Source: Gammaproteobacteria bacterium
GTDB taxonomy: Bacteria > Pseudomonadota > Gammaproteobacteria > Steroidobacterales > Steroidobacteraceae
DNA: 64,000 bases
Assembly (NCBI GenBank): GCA_009926865.1
Contig: RFOD01000008.1
Coordinates: forward strand, 1 to 64,000
Direction: 5' to 3'
This document shows, in pieces, positions 1 through 9,774 of this stretch. Position 1 is the first letter of the stretch, and every line of letters begins with the position of its first letter. Both the position numbers and the translations under genes were made by a program. The notes below the pieces were generated by a model. That model searched no databases, was not told the origin of the DNA, and saw nothing but the letters and a program-made list of their open reading frames with translations.

Positions 1-757
1 TGGCATACATAATCGGTGACCCAACCGCGCCCTTTGCTGGATCGTAGGCAAAGTGCTCGGGGTAGTACTGCTCGATCACGTAGTGAACGAGCTCGCGTAA
101 GCGCGCCTGCTCACTAAGAGCCGCATGGATTTCAAAGTTACCGAAGCGGATAAAGCTCGGCGCAACACGACAGACGATTGCCCCAGGCTCCGCTTCGGGA
201 TGTCCGTCATAAAACATATCCCGAATCACCTCATCGCCCGTCGCGACCAGACTGAGTGCTCGCGTGGTGGGCACCCCGAGTGCATGCATCGCCTCACTGC
301 ACACGAACTCTCTGAGGCTGGAGCGTAAGACCGCACGACCATCCGCAAAGCGGGAATAAGGCGTCGGTCCTGCCCCCTTAAGCTGTAGTTCCCACCGCTC
401 ACCAGAGGCTGAACGCAGTTCACCCAAACCAATGGCGCGACCGTCACCCAACTGTCCGGCCCAATGCCCAAATTGATGACCGCCATAACGCGCGGCATAG
501 GGCTTCATCCCCGGTGCCAATGCATTACCTGCCAAGACTTGGATGGCTGACTCACTATCGGCAGTCGGCCGAGCAAGATTGAGCTGCGCGGCGAGCGCAT
601 CCGACCAAGCGAGCAGCCTCGGAGCGCGCACGGGCGTGGGCTGCACCCGACTGAACATCACATCAGGCACCTGCCGAGGTCGGTTCGCACCCTCATGATC
701 GCCGGTCAGACGATCAACGAAGCTCGACTCGAAATTTAATTGTGTCCAATCGGTCAT
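1..757 (-). CDS. selO: Protein adenylyltransferase SelO (YdiU), 5' part only
   Basis: SelO is a pseudokinase-fold enzyme that transfers AMP from ATP to protein hydroxyl side chains. The reading frame is open from an ATG to the window edge, about 252 codons, so the C-terminal half is missing; this is why the ORF track lacks it. The translation contains the family blocks [18 protein letters not shown] (N-terminal third), [20 protein letters not shown] and RFGNFEI, with [11 protein letters not shown] between them. Full-length members are about 480-500 residues. The gene next to it on the same strand (a glycosyltransferase) lies upstream with a short gap. The small ORFs the track shows here are shadows. 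Identity is secure; the activity is taken from family knowledge. Confidence 0.93.
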   Translation of the reverse strand, partial: MTDWTQLNFESSFVDRLTGDHEGANRPRQVPDVMFSRVQPTPVRAPRLLAWSDALAAQLNLARPTADSESAIQVLAGNALAPGMKPYAARYGGHQFGHWAGQLGDGRAIGLGELRSASGERWELQLKGAGPTPYSRFADGRAVLRSSLREFVCSEAMHALGVPTTRALSLVATGDEVIRDMFYDGHPEAEPGAIVCRVAPSFIRFGNFEIHAALSEQARLRELVHYVIEQYYPEHFAYDPAKGAVGSPIMYA

Positions 758-823
758 GACTTCCCGCTTACACAGAGGGCGGAAGATTAACCGATCCGTG
801 GGGCGATCATGCCCATCGTGGCG

Positions 824-1888
824 TTATCGCACTCGAGGCGTACTCAAGTTAGGTCGCTGAAATATCTCATTGAGTAATACATTACGTTTCGCCACACCGC
901 GAATCTCAAGCGCATTCAAAAATTGCCGTGTCGCGTTCAACCATGACCTCGCTTCGGCCTGTCGACGACAGGCTGTGCGATCGAGCGTGAGCGCAGCGAG
1001 CGCGGCGCGTCTTAAATCCAGATCCAAAATACCCGTCACCCCGACGTCGACAACATCGATCGGCCCCGTCACCGGATAGGCTGCAATGGGTAGCCCGCAG
1101 GCCATCGCTTCGAGCATGACTAAACCAAACGTGTCGGTACGACTCGGAAAGACCAGGACATCCCCCAAAGCGAGAGTCTGCGCGAGTCGCTCTCCCCGCA
1201 ACATGCCAAAGAATTTGACTGCAGGGTATCGCTCCGCAAGCGACACACGCTCAGGCCCATCGCCAATGACCCACTTATCGCCTGGGAGATCAAGCTTAAG
1301 AAAGGCTTCAATATTTTTTTCGACAGCAACGCGGCCAAGATAAACAAAACGCGGTAATCCGCTCGAGGTAGCACGCCCCCGCGGCTGGAACAACTCGGTG
1401 TCCACACCCCGCCCCCACGTGGCCAGCCGGCGAAATCCGCGGCGAGCCAGCTGCTCACGCATGGTGGGCGTTGAGACCAAGGTACGCGCCGCCGGTTCAT
1501 GAAACCAGCGCAGATAGGCGTAACTGACGGTGAGCGGAATCGGAAACCGCGCGCGGACATACTCCGGAAACTGAGTATGGTAAGACGTTGTAAAAGATCG
1601 CTTTCGAAGTAAGCACCAAGCTCGAGCAGCGAGGCCTAAGGGGCCCTCCGTGGCAATATGAATCGCATCCGGATCAAAGCGATCAAGGCGGGCGGCGACC
1701 GTCGGCCCCGCCGCCCAGGCGAGACGAATCTCAGGATAGGTGGGACACGGAACGCTACGAAACCCCTCTGGAGAGACTCGTAGGCACTCTACCCCCAGAG
1801 AATCGAGCGTCACCAATGTTTGACGCAAAGTCGACACCACCCCGTTGACTTGGGGCTCCCACGCATCGGTAACGAGGGCGAGTCGCAT
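824..1888 (-). CDS. GT4-family glycosyltransferase
   Basis: Retaining glycosyltransferase with the two-Rossmann GT-B fold. The N-terminus MRLALVTDAWEPQVNGV is the typical opening of GT4 enzymes that glycosylate lipids or glycans, and the C-terminal half carries the E-x7-E type region FGLVMLEAMACGLPIAA that binds the sugar nucleotide. TSYHTQFPEYV resembles enzymes annotated as alpha-mannosyl- or sulfoquinovosyl-diacylglycerol-type transferases, but the donor and acceptor cannot be read from sequence. I chose the internal ATG giving 354 residues because the 61 residues before it in the ORF do not look like a GT4 N-terminus. It could act in glycolipid synthesis, as inference only. It is divergent from the MOSC gene. 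Confidence 0.85.
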   Translation of the reverse strand: MRLALVTDAWEPQVNGVVSTLRQTLVTLDSLGVECLRVSPEGFRSVPCPTYPEIRLAWAAGPTVAARLDRFDPDAIHIATEGPLGLAARAWCLLRKRSFTTSYHTQFPEYVRARFPIPLTVSYAYLRWFHEPAARTLVSTPTMREQLARRGFRRLATWGRGVDTELFQPRGRATSSGLPRFVYLGRVAVEKNIEAFLKLDLPGDKWVIGDGPERVSLAERYPAVKFFGMLRGERLAQTLALGDVLVFPSRTDTFGLVMLEAMACGLPIAAYPVTGPIDVVDVGVTGILDLDLRRAALAALTLDRTACRRQAEARSWLNATRQFLNALEIRGVAKRNVLLNEIFQRPNLSTPRVR

Positions 1889-1987
1889 TGGGTCAGGCTC
1901 GCAGAATTTCTTTGCACTCGTATTAAGGGGATACTGCAGTGAGCTTAAATCTACCGCTCGCGCGCTAATCCGGTAGCATGCGGAGCT

Positions 1988-2814
1988 ATGATCCGAATCG
2001 AATCGCTGCATCTTTATCCGGTCAAATCCGCGGCAGTCATCGATGTCCCGCAAAGCCTCGTCACTCCGCAAGGCCTACTCCACGATCGCAGTTGGCTCAT
2101 CGTCAATCCAGAAGGTCAATTTCTAACCCAGCGTACTCACCCGCAACTCGCCCGTCTGCAGACTGAGCTCACATCGCAGGGACTCTTGCTGCGCGATCCT
2201 CAGGCTGGAGACCTCCTGCTACCGTTAGAGCTGCCTGCTTGGGAAAGTGAGCACGAGCAGCCATTGCAAAAAGTGCGGGTCTGGAAGCGGGATATGCTGG
2301 CCTATGACACGGGTGATGTAGCTGCAGAGTTTGTGTCAAAGATTGTCGGGGAGCCTGCGCGCCTGATGCGCGCCAGCAAAGAGACCTTTCCCGACGGCTA
2401 TCCGCTACTACTGTGCACACAAGAGTCGCTGGCTGCGCTAAACGCCGAGTTACCTCAGTCCCTACCAATGAATCGATTTCGACCGAACATCGTGGTGAGT
2501 GGAATACCCGCCTGGCAGGAAGATCACCTTCAATACCTCACGATCGGCTCTGACATCATGCTTCGGCCCATGAAAGCCTGCACACGCTGCGTCATGACCA
2601 GCATTGATCAGGCAACGGGGGCGCGTAGCCTAAGTCCGCTGGAGGCATTACGCCGCTTGCGCTACGACCCCGCGCTCGCGGGGTGACCTTTGGTCAGAAC
2701 CTGCGGGTCGATCGTGGCTTCGGCAAAGAAATTCGCGTGGGTGATCGAGTCGATGTCAGCTGGAAGCCGGCGCGGCATCCAACAACGGGACCCGAGACGT
2801 TACCTGACCTTTAA
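1988..2814 (+). CDS. MOSC-domain protein (YcbX/MARC-like), frameshifted near 3' end
   Basis: MOSC proteins bind a molybdenum cofactor; YcbX and mARC relatives reduce N-hydroxylated compounds. The first frame has the MOSC N-terminal beta-barrel (MIRIESLHLYPVKS) and the MOSC core with RFRPNIVVSG and the Cys pair in KACTRCVMT. It ends early at a TGA just after an LAG sequence. The next frame continues with VTFGQNLRVDRGFGKEIRVGDRV, the expected end of a MOSC domain, up to a TAA. Restoring one G in the GGGG/GGG run at about 2681-2683 gives one protein of about 275 residues. The C-terminal 2Fe-2S domain of E. coli YcbX is absent. Either a sequencing or assembly indel or a true frameshift; the truncated ORF is 232 residues. 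Confidence 0.8.
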
Positions 2815-3833
2815 AATCAAGCCACGCGTGGTTTGCAAAATCATAGAGCTTGCAAGAGCGCACGCACTGGCGATAGGTCTGCCAGTTCATGCGATAGCTT
2901 TGGAATTGATTCTCAAAGCGCTCATTCAAAACTTGCTGGGCGCGTCGCAACTGGTACATGGGAATACGCGGATTCAGGTGATGCGCGTTGTGCTCCATGA
3001 TGTTGTGCAGTAAGCGATCGATACCGAACGACCGTCGCCGTGAGATAGGCCCGGTATCGCTGCCATTCATGTCGCTGCTGAAACCAAGCAATAGACGGAT
3101 GGGTGTGGTGCACAAAGACGACAAAACCCATCACCACGTTCCACAAGGCAAACGGCAGCACCACACCCAGAGCGAGCAGTAGCCACACATTCTGATCCGT
3201 CTGTAGTGCGACACCGACCACCACCGCAATCCAGGCCACCATCGCCACCGTCACCAAGGCGCTATCCCAATGATATTTGGCTCGGCTAGCACCGATTTGT
3301 CGTTTAGTGGCGAAGTAGAGCTTCTTCCACCACAACTCGAGGAAGTAATAGAGCCCCCAGCCCGCCCCACTACGATAAATACGTTCCAGGACTTTTCGAG
3401 AACGCGGCAACGCGTCGAACTCTTCTTTGGAGAACGGGGCCCAGACTTGATCGCGACCCTTCAGATTATTGAAACCGTGATGCGCCACGTTATGACCCAC
3501 ATCCCACAAACTGAAGGCCGTCATGGAGGGCAAGAACGCGATGCGTCCGACAATATCGTTTAACAGACGGCTCTTAAAGAAAGCGCCATGACAGGCATCA
3601 TGACCGATCAAAAAGAGGCGCACGATCCCGGCCGTCGCCAGCAATGACCCCAGAATTTTCCAGACCAGCCCGGCATCGACCAACACCAATGCCACCCCGC
3701 CAAGAAAAATAGCGAGATCCAATACAAACGCTAGCACGGGCTGAACGAAGCCCGCCTTTTCAAACGCGAGTAGCAAAGCCTTACGGCTAATCGTCGGTGC
3801 CGGAGGGGCTTGAGGCGGTCCGAGGGATTCCAT
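2756..3833 (-). CDS. Membrane fatty acid desaturase, frameshifted
   Basis: Integral membrane di-iron desaturase acting on acyl lipids. The N-terminal frame has hydrophobic segments and the first two histidine boxes, GHDACHG and HNVAHHG, and an HHTHP motif after a second pair of membrane segments. The third box, HNIMEHNAHH, lies in another frame, which then runs on for about 80 residues to a good stop. The shift is near 3026-3035, where a single extra base or two missing bases separates ...LTATV from FGIDRLLHNIMEH. Without the second frame an essential iron-binding box is lost. The 3' end overlaps the end of the convergent MOSC gene by about 59 bp, and the start lies only 9 bp from the divergent putA start. 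Family is secure; functional state is not. Confidence 0.82.
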
Positions 3834-3842
3834 GTCTCACCT

Positions 3843-6800
3843 ATGCAACAACAAAGCCGTGAAAGTCTACTCGATTCGCCCGACTTGTCGATAAAATTGC
3901 GCATGTCTTGGGCCCTCAATGTCCGCTCGCATTCAGAGCACGAAGATGTTCGTGCGCTGCTCGTGCATGCCCCTTCGGCCACCACGCGCCTCACCGCTGA
4001 CGCCCTGACCCGCAAACTGGTCGCAGCGGCGCGTGCTCAGCACGCGGATCGCCCCTATCTCGATGCTTTTTTGCAGGAATTCGGGCTTTCCAATCAGGAA
4101 GGCATTGCACTCATGTGTCTGGCCGAATCACTGCTGCGCATTCCCGATGCTGCGACAGCCGATACGCTCATCGCCGAAAAGCTGGCAGGCGGTAACTGGG
4201 ATGCACACGCGGGGAAATCAGACTCGATATTTGTGAACGCCTCGACTTGGGGGCTCATGCTCACCGGGCGTTTAATTGAGCTTCCCGAACATATTCGTCG
4301 CGAGCCCCAGTCTTGGTTGCGCACCCTCACCCAGCGGGCGAGCGAACCGCTGATCCGCGAAGCCCTGAAGCGCGCGATGCAAATCATGGGGGGTGAGTTT
4401 GTCGTCGGTCGCGATATTCGCGAGGCGCTCACGCGTGCGGCCAAAGACTCCTCTCTGCAATACTGCTCCTTCGATATGCTCGGTGAGGGCGCGCGAACAG
4501 AAGCTGATGCGCAGCGCTACCATGAGGCCTATGAAAAGGCGATCTGTGCGATCGCTGAAACGAATGCGACGCAACATGCGATCTCGATCAAGCTCTCCGC
4601 CCTGCATGCGCGCTACTCGCTCGCCCAAGCGGACAGCGTCCGTCAGCATTTACTGCCACGCGCCATGGAGTTGGCGCGCCTGGCGGCCGAACGGGGCTTG
4701 CCGTTAACACTCGATGCGGAAGAACAAGACCGACTCGAAATCTCTCTCGAGATTCTCGAAGCGCTCATGCGTGACCCGCGCACCCGCAACTGGAGTGGAC
4801 TTGGATTAGCGGTACAAGCCTATGGACGCCGAGCACCGGCTGTCCTTACACATATATTGCAACGAAGTCGTGAACTTTCGCGTCCGCTCTGCATTCGACT
4901 CGTGAAAGGCGCCTACTGGGATAGCGAGATCAAACGCACTCAAGAAAGAGGCCTCAAAGAATACCCTGTCTATACTCGCAAAGTCTCCACGGATGTCGCT
5001 TATCTCGCTTGCGCCTCCATCTTATTACGCGCTCGAGAGGCCATCTACCCACAGTTTGCCACCCATAATGCGCACACCATCGCGAGTATTCTGAGCTTGC
5101 GCGATCAAATCCGGAGCAATGATCCTTCGGGTGTACCAGATTTCGAGTTTCAAAGATTACATGGCATGGGGATCTTGCTCTACACCGCAGCCAAAACACA
5201 TTGCGATAAATTTCCGCGGGTACGCGTCTATGCACCCGTAGGCCCCCATGCCGATTTGCTTGCGTATCTGGTGCGACGCTTACTCGAAAACGGCGCTAAT
5301 ACGTCTTTTGTCAATCGCTTCATGGACGAGCGTATCGCCGTGGACGATTTAGCCCAGGATCCTTTTACTGAAGTTGAAAACCGACTGACAGAGGGGGCGA
5401 TCGCCCACCCCTCAATCCCTCCACCCTCCCTGCTCTACGGTCCATCGCGACCGAACTCCTCAGGCGTGGATTTCGGATCTACCACGGAGCTCTCATACGT
5501 GCGTACTAACAGTCAAAAAAATCTCGCCCCATGGCCCATGCCCCCTTGGAGTCAGGCTGAGCAAGTCGAACAGGCATTTACGCAGGCGAGCCAAGCCTTT
5601 ATTCGTTGGCGCCTAACCCTTGTGAAGGACCGAGCCGCCTGTTTGCGACGGGCAGCCGATGCGCTCGAAGCGACGCGAGAGGATTTTTGGGCGTTACTCG
5701 TGCAAGAGGCAGGCAAGACGCTCCCCGATGCCGTCGCCGAGGTACGCGAAGCCATTGACTTTTGCCGCTACTACGCCGAATCAGCGGAAGCATTACAGAC
5801 TGAGGCCAAAATATTGGTGGGTCCGACCGGTGAACGTAACGAACTGACTCACGAGCCCCGCGGGGTGTGGGTCTGTATCAGCCCTTGGAATTTCCCACTC
5901 GCCATTTTCGCAGGGCAGCTCGTCGCAGCCTTGGTCACCGGTAACACCGTGGTCGCTAAGCCCGCTGAGCTCACACCCAGAATCGCCTTCGCGTTCGCCG
6001 ATATCCTCTACCGAGCAGGCATTCCACGCGACGCGCTACATCTTCTGCATATGGTGGGACGCGATTTTGGAGAGATCGCACTCAAACAAACTGCACTCGC
6101 CGGTGTCGTTTTTACAGGCTCGACCCGCACGGCGCTTTGGCTTAACCGAGCGCTCGCCGCCCGTGATGGCGCGATCTTGCCGCTGATCGCCGAGACCGGC
6201 GGCATTAATGCGATGGTGGTGGATTCCACCGCCCTCATCGAACAAGTGGTCGATGATGTGGTGAGCTCTGCTTTCGGCAGCGCGGGACAACGCTGCTCCG
6301 CATTGCGCTTGCTCTGCTTGCAGGAGGATATCGCCGATCGGAGCATTCACATGTTGCAAGGCGCGATGCAACGATTACGAATCGGCGACCCGGCGGATCC
6401 CGACACCGATGTGGGTCCACTCATTAGTCAGTCGGCCGCCGAGGGGCTAGAGACGCACGTGCGGCAACAACTCGAGCGAGGTGCCGCATTACTTGCGCAG
6501 ACAACGCTCCCTGACACAGACCGTTTGACTGAGATTCAACGCCAAGCGGGTATCGATCCTGAGCGATTCTTCGCACCGACACTTCTTGCACTCAATGAAA
6601 TCAGCGATCTGACCACCGAGGCGTTTGGTCCTGTGTTACACGTCGTGCGCTTTAAGGCCGCTGAACTCAGCAACACCTTGGCTGCTATTAAAGCCAATGG
6701 CTACGGCCTCACGCTCGGCATTCAGAGTCGATTGGATGACACACAACTCAAAGGCTTTACCCAGAGCATCGCGGGCAACGTCTATGTCAATCGCAACATG

Positions 6801-6965
6801 ATCGGTGCAGTGGTGGGCGTGCAGCCATTTGGGGGTACCGGTCTGTCTGGCACGGGACCTAAAGCGGGTGGACCCCACTATCTACAGCGCTTTACCACTG
6901 AGAGAACCTTGACGATCAACACCACGGCTACAGGTGGTAACACCGCGCTACTTAGCCTCGACTAG
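3843..6965 (+). CDS. putA: Bifunctional proline dehydrogenase / P5C dehydrogenase PutA
   Basis: PutA oxidises proline to glutamate: FAD-dependent proline dehydrogenase, then NAD-dependent delta-1-pyrroline-5-carboxylate dehydrogenase. The PRODH barrel occupies about residues 150-460 with LCIRLVKGAYWDSEIK and RVYAPVGPHADLLAYLVRR. The aldehyde dehydrogenase part follows at about 530-1010 with ISPWNFPLAIF, the glutamate-containing AETGGINAM and the catalytic cysteine in SAGQRCSALR. At about 1040 residues it is the minimal PutA form: there is no N-terminal ribbon-helix-helix DNA-binding domain as in E. coli, so it should not repress itself. I preferred the ATG before QQQSRES over the ORF's first start. 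It feeds glutamate to the NAD-GDH encoded at 33 kb. Confidence 0.96.
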   Translation: MQQQSRESLLDSPDLSIKLRMSWALNVRSHSEHEDVRALLVHAPSATTRLTADALTRKLVAAARAQHADRPYLDAFLQEFGLSNQEGIALMCLAESLLRIPDAATADTLIAEKLAGGNWDAHAGKSDSIFVNASTWGLMLTGRLIELPEHIRREPQSWLRTLTQRASEPLIREALKRAMQIMGGEFVVGRDIREALTRAAKDSSLQYCSFDMLGEGARTEADAQRYHEAYEKAICAIAETNATQHAISIKLSALHARYSLAQADSVRQHLLPRAMELARLAAERGLPLTLDAEEQDRLEISLEILEALMRDPRTRNWSGLGLAVQAYGRRAPAVLTHILQRSRELSRPLCIRLVKGAYWDSEIKRTQERGLKEYPVYTRKVSTDVAYLACASILLRAREAIYPQFATHNAHTIASILSLRDQIRSNDPSGVPDFEFQRLHGMGILLYTAAKTHCDKFPRVRVYAPVGPHADLLAYLVRRLLENGANTSFVNRFMDERIAVDDLAQDPFTEVENRLTEGAIAHPSIPPPSLLYGPSRPNSSGVDFGSTTELSYVRTNSQKNLAPWPMPPWSQAEQVEQAFTQASQAFIRWRLTLVKDRAACLRRAADALEATREDFWALLVQEAGKTLPDAVAEVREAIDFCRYYAESAEALQTEAKILVGPTGERNELTHEPRGVWVCISPWNFPLAIFAGQLVAALVTGNTVVAKPAELTPRIAFAFADILYRAGIPRDALHLLHMVGRDFGEIALKQTALAGVVFTGSTRTALWLNRALAARDGAILPLIAETGGINAMVVDSTALIEQVVDDVVSSAFGSAGQRCSALRLLCLQEDIADRSIHMLQGAMQRLRIGDPADPDTDVGPLISQSAAEGLETHVRQQLERGAALLAQTTLPDTDRLTEIQRQAGIDPERFFAPTLLALNEISDLTTEAFGPVLHVVRFKAAELSNTLAAIKANGYGLTLGIQSRLDDTQLKGFTQSIAGNVYVNRNMIGAVVGVQPFGGTGLSGTGPKAGGPHYLQRFTTERTLTINTTATGGNTALLSLD

Positions 6966-7002
6966 TGACACCATCGCTTCGGGACACCATCACGCGACGT
7001 GC

Positions 7003-9660
7003 TCACAAGCGCCAGCTTGGCTGATCTGGATGTGAAGAGGACACCCGCTTCGCCTCCTCCGCCCACACCCGACGCTCGAGTCGCCCTGATTCACACAAGG
7101 CCTGCAACACGCCAAGTAACACATGATTGCGATCAACTTCAAAGAATTCTCTCAGAGCGCTGCGTTTATCGCTACGCCCAAAGCCATCGGTGCCGAGCGT
7201 CACATAACGACAGCCGAGCGGTAGATAACTTGCAATCATCTGAGGTACCGCTCGGACATAATCGGTCGCCGCGATGATCGGTGCATCTCCCGCGAGACAG
7301 CGCTGGACATGACTTTCGCGAGGGGGTAAGTCTGGATTCAATCGGTTCCAACGCTCTGTCTCTGACGCCTCTCGAGCGAGCTCACTAAAGCTCGTCACCG
7401 ACCATACCTCACACGCGATCCCGAACGACTCATATAAACGCTTTGCCGCCGCAATCACTTCGCGCAGAATAGTCCCTGAACCGAGCAATCGCACCGCCAC
7501 TCTCTCAGGCTGCCCTCCAAAGGTCGCATAGCGATACATTCCACGAATTACATGCTCTGCGTTCTGTGGTGCCAATGAAGGTTGTGCATAGTTCTCGTTC
7601 ATCACCGTGAGGTAATAAAACTCATCCACCCCCTCGGTGAGCATGCGCCGCATCCCATAATCAAAGATCACGGCCAGTTCCCCTGCAAACGCGGGATCAT
7701 AGGCACGGCAATTGGGGACAGTGGCCGCCACCAAATGACTTGATCCATCCTGGTGCTGTAGGCCTTCCCCGCTTAAGGTGGTACGTCCTGCTGTCGCCCC
7801 CAATAAAAAGCCACGGGCTCGCTGATCGGCGGCCGCCCAAATCAAATCCCCCACCCGCTGAAAACCAAAGATCGAGTAGTAGATATAGATCGGTAGTAAC
7901 GCGACCCCATGGGCGCTATAGGCGGTGGCGGCTGCAACCCAAGACGATAGCGCTCCGGCCTCAGTGATACCTTCCTCGAGTAATTGTCCGTCCCGACTTT
8001 CGCGATAAGAGAGCAAACTACCCGCGTCTTCAGGCTCATATAACTGCCCCATCGGCGAGTAAATACCAATCTGGCGAAAGAGACTCGCCATCCCAAAGGT
8101 ACGCGCCTCATCTGCCACGATCGGCACGATTCGCGGGCCCAATTGCTTATCGCGTAAAAGATTACTGACCAGTCTAACCACCGCCATTGTGGTCGACATT
8201 TCTTTGTTATCCGCCTCGAGGGCGAATTTTCCATAGCTCGCTAACTCAGGTATCGATAACGCGCCTGCGCTACGCCTACGAACCGGTAGCGGACCGCCCA
8301 ACTCGGCACGCCGATCCCGCAGGTAACGCATTTCCGCGCTGTCGTCAGCGGGCTTATAAAACTGCAGTTCAGCGACTTCTTGATCGGTCAGCGGCAAATT
8401 AAAGCGGTTACGAAACTCGAGCAAAGCGTCCACATCGAGCTTCTTCTCTTGGTGAGCCGTCATCCGCGATTCACCCGCTCGACCCATCCCATAGCCTTTT
8501 TTGGTCTTCGCGAGGATGACGGTCGGCTGACCTGTGTGCGCCTTGGCGGCAGCGAAGGCGGCATAGAGCTTACGCAAGTCATGCCCGCCGCGTTTCAGGC
8601 TATCGATCTCAGCCAGCGACATGTGAGCGATCAACGCTCGTAACTCAGGATCTAAAGCAAAGAAATGCTCCTGATTATAAGCTCCATCATTCGCGCCTAG
8701 CGTCTGGTATTGCCCATCCACGGTCGCTGCAAAGGCCTTTAGCAGGGCATGTTGCTTGTCGCGTGCGAAAAGCGCATCCCAATCTGACCCCCACAATACT
8801 TTGATCACATTCCAACCTGCGCCAGTGAAGAGCGCTTCGAGCTCCTGAATGATTTGCCCGTTACCTCGCACGGGCCCATCCAAGCGCTGTAAGTTGCAAT
8901 TAATGATGAAGGTCAGATTGTCGAGCTGCTCGCGGGCAGCCAGCGTCAGCGCTGCGATCGACTCCGGCTCATCCATTTCGCCATCACCAAAAATTCCCCA
9001 CACATGCCGCTGAGCGGTATCGGCTAATCCGCGATGGGCGAGATAGCGCATGAAGCGTGCTTGGTAGATCGCATTGATCGGACCGATCCCCATGGATCCG
9101 GTCGGGAACTGCCAAAAGTCGGGCATCAACCAGGGGTGTGGATAGGAGCACAAGCCCCCTCCGCCGACTTCTTGGCGGTACTGCGCCAACTCACTCTCTT
9201 GTATCCGACCCTCAAGAAACGCCCGAGCGTAAATACCCGGCGCAGAGTGAGGTTGAAAAAACACTAAGTCCGCTCCACCCTCAGCCTGCGGTCCACGAAA
9301 AAAATGATGCAGACCCGTCTCAAAGATTTCAGCAGCGGATGCATAGGTCGCCACATGGCCGCCCAACTCACCATAGGCTTTGTTCGCGCGTACCACCATC
9401 GCCAGCGCGTTCCAACGCATGATCGCAGTCAGTCGCTCCTCGATCGCCACATCGCCTGGGTGCACGACCTGCTCACGTAAGGGGATGGTGTTTTGATACG
9501 CCGAATAGGGCATCACATGCGCCACCACCCCGAGGCGTTGCGCCTCCTGCTCAAGGGCGGTAAGCAAATACAGCCCCCGATCGCGCCCCCCCGTCGCCAC
9601 ACTCGCGCGCAGCGCCTCTAACCACTCGTTGGTTTCTTGCGGGTCTTGGTCGTGCTTCAT
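7003..9660 (-). CDS. aceE: Pyruvate dehydrogenase E1 component, homodimeric type
   Basis: TPP-dependent E1 of the pyruvate dehydrogenase complex; decarboxylates pyruvate and acetylates the lipoyl group of E2. At 885 residues it matches the single-chain alpha2 type. The TPP/Mg motif is visible as GDGEMDEPES followed by NCNLQRLDGPVRGN, and the N-terminus has NTIP and RWNALAMVVRANK as in E. coli AceE. The second half shows GRTTLSGEGLQHQDG and LGTDGFGRSD. No aceF (E2) or lpd (E3) follows, so the rest of the complex is elsewhere. It is divergent from an Lrp/AsnC gene whose operator lies in the shared intergenic region, so regulation by that protein is possible. The 3' end is convergent with putA, 37 bp away. 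Confidence 0.96.
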   Translation of the reverse strand: MKHDQDPQETNEWLEALRASVATGGRDRGLYLLTALEQEAQRLGVVAHVMPYSAYQNTIPLREQVVHPGDVAIEERLTAIMRWNALAMVVRANKAYGELGGHVATYASAAEIFETGLHHFFRGPQAEGGADLVFFQPHSAPGIYARAFLEGRIQESELAQYRQEVGGGGLCSYPHPWLMPDFWQFPTGSMGIGPINAIYQARFMRYLAHRGLADTAQRHVWGIFGDGEMDEPESIAALTLAAREQLDNLTFIINCNLQRLDGPVRGNGQIIQELEALFTGAGWNVIKVLWGSDWDALFARDKQHALLKAFAATVDGQYQTLGANDGAYNQEHFFALDPELRALIAHMSLAEIDSLKRGGHDLRKLYAAFAAAKAHTGQPTVILAKTKKGYGMGRAGESRMTAHQEKKLDVDALLEFRNRFNLPLTDQEVAELQFYKPADDSAEMRYLRDRRAELGGPLPVRRRSAGALSIPELASYGKFALEADNKEMSTTMAVVRLVSNLLRDKQLGPRIVPIVADEARTFGMASLFRQIGIYSPMGQLYEPEDAGSLLSYRESRDGQLLEEGITEAGALSSWVAAATAYSAHGVALLPIYIYYSIFGFQRVGDLIWAAADQRARGFLLGATAGRTTLSGEGLQHQDGSSHLVAATVPNCRAYDPAFAGELAVIFDYGMRRMLTEGVDEFYYLTVMNENYAQPSLAPQNAEHVIRGMYRYATFGGQPERVAVRLLGSGTILREVIAAAKRLYESFGIACEVWSVTSFSELAREASETERWNRLNPDLPPRESHVQRCLAGDAPIIAATDYVRAVPQMIASYLPLGCRYVTLGTDGFGRSDKRSALREFFEVDRNHVLLGVLQALCESGRLERRVWAEEAKRVSSSHPDQPSWRL

Positions 9661-9731
9661 CCGCTTACTTTACTGCGGAAGCCCTGCGCAGATCATGCGG
9701 AAAAGTATGGCATTAGGATACTTAAGTAAAT

Positions 9732-9767
9732 TTTTATTCTGATTTTTATTTACATTTCAGAATAAAA
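9732..9767. promoter_or_regulatory. Perfect 11-bp inverted repeat, probable Lrp/AsnC operator
   Basis: TTTTATTCTGA and TCAGAATAAAA are exact reverse complements separated by 14 AT-rich bases. The repeat ends 7 bp before the ATG of the Lrp/AsnC gene and lies about 70 bp upstream of aceE. This position fits autorepression, which is common in the family. Binding is inferred, not shown. Confidence 0.6.
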
Positions 9768-9774
9768 TACTGCT

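Noticed and set aside
2690-3013. Plus-strand ORF of 107 residues between MOSC and desaturase
   Set aside because: It lies in the wrong frame over the real MOSC 3' end and antisense to the desaturase; no family-like content.
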